Shown here one piece after another: positions 57,930 through 64,000 of a DNA stretch of 64,000 bases. Position 1 is the stretch's first letter. Each line of letters starts with the position of its first letter. Under the pieces are notes generated by a model. The model saw only the letters and a program-made list of their open reading frames with translations. It had not been told where the DNA came from and searched no databases. The translations under genes were made by a program, and so were the position numbers. Source of the DNA: Streptomyces sp. YPW6 (GTDB lineage: Bacteria; Actinomycetota; Actinomycetes; Streptomycetales; Streptomycetaceae); NCBI RefSeq assembly GCF_018866325.1, contig NZ_CP076457.1, positions 4,375,001 through 4,439,000 of the forward strand, read 5' to 3'.

Positions 57930-59669
57930 ATGCTCGACCACCTCATCCGCCGCGCGACCGTCGTGGACGGCACCGGCGGGCCCGCGTACACCGCCGACGT
58001 CGGCCTCCGCGGCGGCCGGATCGCCGTCATCGCCGAGCCCGGTACCGTCACCGAGGAGGCCGTCACCGGCGAGGACGCCGACGGGCTCGTCCTCGCCCCC
58101 GGGTTCGTCGATCCGCACACCCACTACGACGCCCAGCTCTTCTGGGACCCCTACGCCACCCCCTCCATGAACCACGGCGTCACCACCGTCGCGGGCGGAA
58201 ACTGCGGCTTCACCCTCGCCCCGCTCCACCCCGGCCGGCCCGAGGACGCCGACTACACCCGGCGGATGATGTCGCGGGTGGAGGGGATGGCCCTCGCCGC
58301 GCTGGAGGAGGGCGTCGACTGGACCTGGTCCACCTTCCGCGAGTACCTCGACGCCCTCGAAGGGCGCATCGCCGTCAACGCCGGGTTCATGGTCGGGCAC
58401 TGCGCCCTGCGGCGGCACGTCATGGGCCCCGACGCCGTCGGCGGGCAGCCCACCCCCGCCCAGCTGGACGCCATGCTGGCCCTCCTCCACGAGGCGATGG
58501 ACGCCGGGGCCTGGGGGCTCTCCACCACCCAGTCCGCCACCCACTCCGACGGCGACGGCGAACCCGTCGCGTCCCGGCACGCCCGCCCCGAGGAACTCCT
58601 CGCGCTGTCCCGGGCCGTCGGCGAGCACGAGGGGACCCAGCTGGAGGCGATCGTCGCCGGGTGCCTGGACCAGTTCTCCGACGAGGAGATCGACCTCCTC
58701 GTCGACATGACCGCCGCGGCCGGGCGCCCCCTCAACTGGAACGTCCTCACCATCGACGCCGCCGTCCCCGAACGCGTACCGCGCCAGCTGGTCCCCAGCG
58801 AACGCGCCCGCCGCGCCGGCGGGCGGATCGTCGCGCTCACCATGCCGATCCTCACGCCGATGAACATGTCGCTCGGCACCTTCTGCGCCCTCAACCTCAT
58901 CCCCGGCTGGGGCGAGATCCTCGCCCTCCCCGTCCCCGAGCGCATCGAGCGCCTCCGGGACCCCGGCACCCGTGCCGAGATGCTGCGCCGCGCCGACAGC
59001 AAGGAGGCCGGGGTCTTCCGGCGGCTCGCGCACTTCGGCCGGTACGTCATCGGGGACACCTACAGCGCCGCCAACGAAGGCCTCACCGGGCGGGTCGTCG
59101 ACGACATCGCGGCCGAGCGCGGCCAGGACCCCTTCCACTGCCTCGTCGAGATCTGCGCCGCCGACGGCCTCCGGACGGTCCTGTGGCCGATGCCCACCGA
59201 CAACGACCCCGGCTCCTGGGCGCTGCGGCAGCACACCTGGGAGCACGAGGACGTCCTGCTCGGCGGCTCCGACGCGGGCGCGCACCTGGACCGGATGTGC
59301 GGGGCCCCGTACACCACCCGCTTCCTCGGCGACTGTCTGCGCGGGCGCAAGCTCCTCCCGCTGACCGCCGCCGTCAAGATGCTCACCGACGATCCCGCCC
59401 GGCTCTTCGGGCTGCGCGAACGCGGCCGGATCGAGGAGGGGTTCCACGCCGACCTCGTCCTCTTCGACCCCGCGCGGATCGACGCCGGACCCGCCACCCT
59501 CGTCCACGACCTGCCCGGGGACAGCCCGCGCCTGGACTCCAGGGCCATCGGCATCGTCTCCGTACGCGTCAACGGCGTCGAGACCCTGCGCGACGACAAG
59601 GTGACGGGGGCCGTGCCGGGGACGGTGCTGCGCTCGGGCCGCGACACCCGGACGGTGAGTACCGCGTGA
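57930..59669 (+). CDS. Amidohydrolase family protein (D-aminoacylase-like)
   Basis: 579 residues from ATG 57930, with GAAGGGAA upstream. It fits the N-acyl-D-amino-acid deacylase group: RRATVVDGTGGPAYTADVGLRGGRI, the metal motif FVDPHTHYDAQLFWD, HGVTTVAGGNCGFTLAPL, VGHCALRRHVMG, and LLGGSDAGAHLDRMCGAP with the catalytic Asp, ending in the usual beta-sandwich segment GRIEEGFHADLVLFDPARI. It hydrolyses a C-N bond with zinc in the cytosol. Its stop overlaps the ALDH start by 4 bases. Confidence 0.92.
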   Translation: MLDHLIRRATVVDGTGGPAYTADVGLRGGRIAVIAEPGTVTEEAVTGEDADGLVLAPGFVDPHTHYDAQLFWDPYATPSMNHGVTTVAGGNCGFTLAPLHPGRPEDADYTRRMMSRVEGMALAALEEGVDWTWSTFREYLDALEGRIAVNAGFMVGHCALRRHVMGPDAVGGQPTPAQLDAMLALLHEAMDAGAWGLSTTQSATHSDGDGEPVASRHARPEELLALSRAVGEHEGTQLEAIVAGCLDQFSDEEIDLLVDMTAAAGRPLNWNVLTIDAAVPERVPRQLVPSERARRAGGRIVALTMPILTPMNMSLGTFCALNLIPGWGEILALPVPERIERLRDPGTRAEMLRRADSKEAGVFRRLAHFGRYVIGDTYSAANEGLTGRVVDDIAAERGQDPFHCLVEICAADGLRTVLWPMPTDNDPGSWALRQHTWEHEDVLLGGSDAGAHLDRMCGAPYTTRFLGDCLRGRKLLPLTAAVKMLTDDPARLFGLRERGRIEEGFHADLVLFDPARIDAGPATLVHDLPGDSPRLDSRAIGIVSVRVNGVETLRDDKVTGAVPGTVLRSGRDTRTVSTA

Positions 59670-61129
59670 ACCCCGCAGCGGAGCGGCTGTTCATCGCCGG
59701 GGAGTGGGCCGAGCCCGCCGGAGGGCACTACGAGGTCGTCGACCCCGCCACCGAGGAGACCGTCGCTCTGGCGCCCGAGGCGAGCCGCGCCCAGGTGTAC
59801 GAGGCGGCAGCGGCGGCGAGAGCGGCCTTTCCCGCCTGGTCGCGGACCCGGCCCGAGGAGCGCGCCGCGATCCTGGACCGTACGGCGGACATCGTCCGGC
59901 GCGACCTCCCCGCCCACGCCGAGGTCGCCCGGCGGGAGAGCGGGGCCACCGCCGCCACCGCCCGGGGGATGCAGGTGGGGGTGGGCATCGCCCGGTTCCG
60001 GCGGTACGCGCGCGGTGCGCTGGAGCCCGTCGAGGAGGCCGTCGCCCCCCAGGTCAACGAGGCCGGGCCGATGGGGCGGGCCGGGATCTTCGGGGCGCTG
60101 GCCGTCCGCCAGCCGGTCGGCGTGGTCACCTGCGTCACCTCGTACAACAACCCGTGGGCCAACCCGGCGGGCAAGGTCGCGCCCGCGCTGGCGATGGGCA
60201 ACACGGTCGTCGTGAAGCCCGCCCCGCAGGACCCGCTGTCCGTCCTCCGGATGGCCGCCGCCCTCGCGGAGGCGGGTGTTCCGCCGGGCGTGGTGAACGT
60301 CGTGACCGGTTCGGGCGCAGAAGCCGGGGAGGCCGCCGTCGACTCCCCGGACGTCGACATGGTCAGCTTCACCGGGTCCACCGCCGTCGGGCAGCGCATC
60401 GCGGAGGTGTGCGGGCGCGGGATGAAACGGCAGCTGATGGAACTGGGCGGAAAGGGGGCGGCCCTGGTGCTGGAGGACGCCGACCTGGGCTCGGCGGTCG
60501 CGGGGATCGGGACCACCTTCTCGTTCTACAGCGGACAGATCTGTACGGCTCCGACCCGCGTCCTGGTCCACCGGTCCCGGTACGACGAGCTGATCGCCCG
60601 GCTCGCCGCGTACGCCGACGCGCTCACCGTCGGCGATCCGGCCGACCGGGCCACCGTGGTCGGCCCGGTCATCTCCGCCGCCCACCGCGACCGCGTCGAG
60701 GCGTATGTGGAGCTGGGCCGGAAGGAGGGCGCGCGGGTGGTCACCGGCGGCGCCCGCCCCGCGCGTCCGGACCGGGGCTTCTACGTGGCCCCCACCCTGC
60801 TGGCCGACTGCACCCCCGGCATGCGGGTGGTCCGCGAGGAGATCTTCGGGCCGGTCGTCGTGGTCGTCCCCTTCGACGACGAGGAGGAGGGCGTCGCGCT
60901 GGCCAACGACAGCGACTACGGCCTCATCGACTACGTCTGGTCCGGCGACGTCGCCCGCGCCTTCCGCGTCGCCCGGCGGCTGCGCTCGGGCGGGGTCGGC
61001 GTCAACACGGTCGGGCGGAACATGGAGGCCCCGTTCGGCGGGTTCCGGAAGAGCGGGGTGGGGCGGGACGTGGGCTCGTACGCCCTGCACGCCTACAGCG
61101 AGACACAGGCGATCGTGTGGCCCGGATAG
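59666..61129 (+). CDS. Aldehyde dehydrogenase family protein
   Basis: 487 residues from GTG 59666, overlapping the amidohydrolase by 4 bases. The ALDH pattern is complete: VTSYNNPWANPAGKVAPALAMGNTVVVKPAPQDP, FTGSTAVGQRIAE, the catalytic Glu in MELGGKGAALV, the catalytic Cys in FYSGQICTAPTR, and EIFGPVVVVVPF. It oxidises an aldehyde to acid with NAD(P). Last gene of the cassette, followed by the hairpin at 61131-61151. Confidence 0.93.
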   Translation: MNPAAERLFIAGEWAEPAGGHYEVVDPATEETVALAPEASRAQVYEAAAAARAAFPAWSRTRPEERAAILDRTADIVRRDLPAHAEVARRESGATAATARGMQVGVGIARFRRYARGALEPVEEAVAPQVNEAGPMGRAGIFGALAVRQPVGVVTCVTSYNNPWANPAGKVAPALAMGNTVVVKPAPQDPLSVLRMAAALAEAGVPPGVVNVVTGSGAEAGEAAVDSPDVDMVSFTGSTAVGQRIAEVCGRGMKRQLMELGGKGAALVLEDADLGSAVAGIGTTFSFYSGQICTAPTRVLVHRSRYDELIARLAAYADALTVGDPADRATVVGPVISAAHRDRVEAYVELGRKEGARVVTGGARPARPDRGFYVAPTLLADCTPGMRVVREEIFGPVVVVVPFDDEEEGVALANDSDYGLIDYVWSGDVARAFRVARRLRSGGVGVNTVGRNMEAPFGGFRKSGVGRDVGSYALHAYSETQAIVWPG

Positions 61130-61130
61130 A

Positions 61131-61159
61131 CCCGCGGCCGAGCGCCGCGGGAAAATTTT
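61131..61159 (+). terminator. Hairpin terminator after the ALDH gene
   Basis: CCCGCGGC (61131-61138) and GCCGCGGG (61144-61151) flank CGAGC and are followed by AAAATTTT, a canonical intrinsic terminator. The remaining 61160-61356 has no gene; it is AT-richer and probably contains the permease promoter. Confidence 0.85.
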
Positions 61160-61356
61160 GAACCTACCCAAAACGGACAGGGCTACGGTTACCGTACGGC
61201 GTCACGCTTGGTCGCATGGCATGGATTGCAAGTCTTCACGCGGAAGTGACCTTGAATTCATGAAGTGTTGGCGCAATAGTGCTCGCTGTATCCAAGGTTG
61301 AGACGTTGGAGTCTCACGCTCCGGATGTGGATATCGCAGCGCATAGCGTCCTCCTC

Positions 61357-62943
61357 ATGACTCAGCTGGACGCGCGGCCACGGGCCGGAGACACGGTACG
61401 GGGAAGCTCCCCGGCCGACGGTGGCAGTGGCGGTGGCGACGTGCGCGGCAAGGGGCTCGGCGGCAACTCCGTCGGGCTCGTGGGCAGCGCCGTCATCGGC
61501 ATCTCCACCGTCGCGCCCGTCTACTGCCTGACCTCCACCCTCGGCTCCACCGCCGGAGAGGTCGGCGTGCAGATGCCCGCCATCTTCCTCGCCGGCTTCC
61601 TGCCGATGCTGCTCGTCGCCTTCGCCTACCGCGAGCTGAACAAGGCCATGCCGGACTGCGGCACCTCCTTCACCTGGACGGTGAAGGCCTTCGGCCCGCG
61701 CGTCGGCTGGATGTGCGGCTGGGGACTGGTCATCGCGACGATCATCGTCCTGTCCAACCTGGCGGGCGTCGCCACCTCGTTCTTCTGGCTGCTGGCGGGC
61801 GAGGTCACGGGCAACCCGTCGGTCGCCGCCCTGGACGACAGCAAGCTCGTCCACATCGGCACCTGTCTCGTCCTGATCGCCGCCGCCACCGCCATCAGCT
61901 ACCGGGGGATGACCGCCACCAAGGGCATCCAGTACACCCTGGTGGCCCTCCAGCTCGCCGTTCTCGCGCTGTTCGTGACGATGGCCGTGAACAAGGCGGG
62001 CAGCGGCGGCGCGGACTTCGCCACCTCCCTCGACTTCTCCTGGTCCTGGCTCAACCCCTTCGCCGTCCAGTCCTTCGCCGCCTTCACGGCCGGACTCTCC
62101 CTCTCCATCTTCATGTTCTGGGGCTGGGACACCTGTCTGACCACCAACGAGGAGACCGCCGGCAGCCGCCAGACCCCCGGCCGGGCCGCGCTCGTCGCCA
62201 TGGTCGTCCTGGTCGGCTCCTACCTGGCCACCGCCGTCGCCGCCCAGATGGCCGTCGGCTCCGGCACCACCGGCCTCGGCCTCGCCAACCCGGAGACCGG
62301 CGAGAACGTCTTCGCCGCCCTGGCCGGACCGGTCATGGGCTCCGGACTCGGCGTGCTGCTCTTCGTCGCCGTCCTCGCCTCGGCCGCCGCCAGCCTCCAG
62401 ACCACGTTCATCCCGGTGGCCCGCACGGTCCTGGCGATGTCGACGTACGAGGCGATGCCCGCGTCGTACGCGAAGGTCCACCCCCGCTTCAAGACGCCCG
62501 GCCGGGCGACGGTCGTGGCGGGCATCGGAACCGGGGTCTTCTACACCGTGATGACGCTGGTCAGCGAGCACGTGCTGATCGACACCATCTACGCCCTCGG
62601 CCTCATGATCTGCTTCTACTACGCGCTGACCGCCTTCGCCTGCGCCTGGTACTTCCGGGCCGAACTGACCCGCTCCGCCCGCGACCTGGTCTTCAAGGGC
62701 CTCTTCCCGCTGCTCGGCGGCATCCTGCTCGCCGCCGTCTTCGCCAAGACCCTCTACGACATGTGGGACCCGGCGTACGGGTCCGGCTCCTCGGTCCTCG
62801 GGGTCGGCTCGGTGTTCGTCATCGGGGTGGGGCTGCTGCTCCTCGGTGCGGTGCTGATGGTCGCGATGGGGCGCCGCAGCCCGGCGTTCTTCCGGGGCGA
62901 GGTGCTCACGAAGGAGACCCCGGCCCTCGTGGTCGAGGACTGA
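61357..62943 (+). CDS. APC family amino acid/polyamine permease
   Basis: 528 residues from ATG 61357; an earlier in-frame start at 61279 lacks a ribosome binding site and adds a hydrophilic tail. Twelve or so membrane helices are visible. The first bears GLVGSAVIGISTVAPVYCL, followed by LPMLLVAFAYRELNKAMPDCGTSFTW, the APC pattern, and FMFWGWDTCLTTNEETAG. It would import an amino acid, amine or related compound; the substrate is unknown. The cassette before it, with a D-aminoacylase-like enzyme, suggests an amino-compound, but a terminator lies between. Confidence 0.9.
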   Translation: MTQLDARPRAGDTVRGSSPADGGSGGGDVRGKGLGGNSVGLVGSAVIGISTVAPVYCLTSTLGSTAGEVGVQMPAIFLAGFLPMLLVAFAYRELNKAMPDCGTSFTWTVKAFGPRVGWMCGWGLVIATIIVLSNLAGVATSFFWLLAGEVTGNPSVAALDDSKLVHIGTCLVLIAAATAISYRGMTATKGIQYTLVALQLAVLALFVTMAVNKAGSGGADFATSLDFSWSWLNPFAVQSFAAFTAGLSLSIFMFWGWDTCLTTNEETAGSRQTPGRAALVAMVVLVGSYLATAVAAQMAVGSGTTGLGLANPETGENVFAALAGPVMGSGLGVLLFVAVLASAAASLQTTFIPVARTVLAMSTYEAMPASYAKVHPRFKTPGRATVVAGIGTGVFYTVMTLVSEHVLIDTIYALGLMICFYYALTAFACAWYFRAELTRSARDLVFKGLFPLLGGILLAAVFAKTLYDMWDPAYGSGSSVLGVGSVFVIGVGLLLLGAVLMVAMGRRSPAFFRGEVLTKETPALVVED

Positions 62944-62971
62944 GGTCTCCGCGCGGTGCGACGTCGCCGGG

Positions 62972-63712
62972 CTACGGCTGCCAGTAGCCCAGCGCGTTCA
63001 CCCGGTCCTTGGGCAGGCCCAGCTCCTTGCGCAGGTACGCCGACAGCGCCCGGGTCGTCGACGTGTCGCAGGCGACCCAGACGTACGCGTCCGAGTGGTC
63101 CGCGCCCAGTGCCTCCGGCAGGGCCGCCTTCACCTCGGAGACCAGGTGCGCACCGGCCTCGCGGCGCTCCACGTGGTGCAGGGTGTGATGGGCCTCGTCG
63201 AGACGGAAGGGCAGTTTCCGGTCCTCCTCGTGCGCGGTCTCGAACCAGATCGTCGCCGGGGTCGAAGGGACCGCGTCCAGCAGGGAGTTGATCGCGGGCA
63301 GCGCCGCCGCGTCACCGATCACGAAGAGGCGCTTCGGCGCCGGGTCGGGCAGCGTGAACCCGGTCCCCTGGAGCGTCGCCTCGATCGTGTCGCCGGGCCG
63401 GGCGCCGCGTGCCCAGTCGCAGGCGGGGCCCTCGTGGAGAGCGAACTCCAGGCTGAAGGTCCCGGCCTCGGGGTCCGGGTCCACCAGGGTGAAGGCGCGC
63501 TGATGCGGCTTGCCGGCCTTCTCGAACCAGAGCCGCACCCACATCGTGGGGTGCGCCCCGCCGGTCGCGGCGAGCAGCCCGCCGTCGGTCAGGTGCACCC
63601 GGCGGAAGCGTTCGGTGACCTGCTCGGCGCCGGTCACGGTGAACGTGAAATCCCGCCCCCGGAACAGTTTGAGAACGACGCCTTCCCAGCCATGCCCCAC
63701 GGTGCTCCCCAC
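62972..63712 (-). CDS. Siderophore-interacting protein (ferric-siderophore reductase)
   Basis: 246 residues from GTG 63712, with AGGAGAG close upstream; the in-frame GTG at 63700 is an alternative. The FAD-binding domain has HPTMWVRLWFEKAGKPHQRAFTLVDPDPE, where RAFT is the flavin-contact motif, and the SIP domain follows with LFVIGDAAALPAINSLLD, VWVACDTSTTRALSAYLRKELG. These enzymes reduce iron in imported siderophores in the cytosol. It sits under the iron box at 63752-63770. Confidence 0.93.
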   Translation of the reverse strand: MGSTVGHGWEGVVLKLFRGRDFTFTVTGAEQVTERFRRVHLTDGGLLAATGGAHPTMWVRLWFEKAGKPHQRAFTLVDPDPEAGTFSLEFALHEGPACDWARGARPGDTIEATLQGTGFTLPDPAPKRLFVIGDAAALPAINSLLDAVPSTPATIWFETAHEEDRKLPFRLDEAHHTLHHVERREAGAHLVSEVKAALPEALGADHSDAYVWVACDTSTTRALSAYLRKELGLPKDRVNALGYWQP

Positions 63713-63751
63713 CCTCTCCTGCCGCCCCGACCCACTGCCTGAGCGTTGCTT

Positions 63752-63770
63752 TTAGGTTAGGCTAACCTAA
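63752..63770. promoter_or_regulatory. Iron box (IdeR/DmdR operator), perfect 19-bp palindrome
   Basis: TTAGGTTAG-G-CTAACCTAA matches the actinobacterial iron box consensus without mismatch. It lies 40 bases upstream of the siderophore-interacting protein start and 57-75 bases upstream of the divergent acylase, so both may be repressed by Fe-loaded IdeR/DmdR. Confidence 0.9.
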
Positions 63771-63826
63771 ATCTCGGTGCAGGGGGAGTGGCTGAAAACC
63801 ACCGGGATCGGAAGATGGGCAGGGCG

Positions 63827-64000
63827 ATGACCGCTGACGTCGACAGCGAGAGATCCGGCGCGGGACCGGCCGAGGGGCCGGACGAGGCGCCCGGCCGGGT
63901 GCGGGACCGGGCGCCGGGGGCGGAATCCGGCGGCTACGAGGTCTTCCACGACGACTGGGGGATACCCCACCTGCGGGCCGCCGACGCGCTCACCCTGGCC
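63827..64000 (+). CDS. Penicillin acylase family protein, N-terminal part, partial
   Basis: 58 residues are visible from ATG 63827; ATG 63815 is in frame and could be the start. After about 35 disordered residues comes YEVFHDDWGIPHLRAADAL, the start pattern of the alpha chain of penicillin acylase/Ntn-hydrolases (VxxDxxGIPHIxA). The gene continues beyond the window. It is divergent from the siderophore-interacting protein and shares its iron box. Iron control suggests a role in siderophore or amide processing, which is a guess. Confidence 0.85.
   Translation, partial: MTADVDSERSGAGPAEGPDEAPGRVRDRAPGAESGGYEVFHDDWGIPHLRAADALTLA

Noticed and set aside
1..64000. tRNA, rRNA, CRISPR arrays, complete insertion sequences
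   Set aside because: None were found by reading. No cloverleaf with the conserved TTCGA loop and no regular spacer array stood out, but a covariance search was not possible here.

Overview
The window reads as chromosomal DNA of a Streptomyces or very close relative. GC is high throughout, third codon positions are almost all G or C, and GTG starts and 4-base stop/start overlaps are common. The order hemL - histidine phosphatase - cytochrome c maturation genes - menaquinone (futalosine) genes is the one I know from Streptomyces chromosomes. No rRNA, tRNA, CRISPR array or intact insertion sequence was seen.

Layout. 1-4.6 kb: end of a transporter-like gene, an SDR, a Mut7-C protein, an AraC-type regulator, a TIGR03086 protein and two hypotheticals. 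4.8-13.1 kb: hemL, a phosphatase, a Tat lipoprotein with a deacetylase fold, and a complete system II cytochrome c maturation operon (TlpA/ResA, CcdA, ResB, CcsA). 13.2-19.6 kb: the late menaquinone genes (UbiD, UbiA, UbiX and MqnE types) with a rhomboid protease and an AsnC regulator. 19.7-22.4 kb: an acetyltransferase, a DUF4229 protein, and a DAACS symporter preceded by a leaderless Cys-rich leader peptide.

22.6-41.8 kb is a nonribosomal peptide locus that I do not recognise. In order it holds a C-A-T NRPS with a frameshift, a C-A-T-TE protein fused to an MFS exporter, an acyl/aryl-AMP ligase, a second C-A-T NRPS, an MbtH protein, a free carrier protein, a stand-alone condensation protein, and an N,N-dimethylformamidase-beta-like protein. 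Hand-read pocket codes suggest a basic residue (Lys-like), Ser and Gly. The thioesterase has Cys at the nucleophile position. The ligase and free carrier protein probably supply an acyl cap. A promoter with a DasR/chitinase-type box lies upstream, and the genes are overlapped or nearly so, as in one operon.

41.9-48.2 kb: a TetR regulator and fatty-acid genes (MaoC, a bimodular FabG4-like reductase, a divergent thiolase, a FadD-type ligase). 48.5-54.6 kb: a MOSC protein, then a zone of small and decayed genes (Cys-rich remnant, YceI gene between direct repeats, DUF397 remnant, frameshifted phosphotransferase, aldo/keto reductase fragment). 54.7-61.1 kb: a catabolic cassette (LLM oxidoreductase, SDR, second LLM enzyme, D-aminoacylase-like amidohydrolase, aldehyde dehydrogenase). 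61.4-64 kb: an APC permease, then a siderophore-interacting protein and the start of a penicillin acylase that share a perfect iron box.
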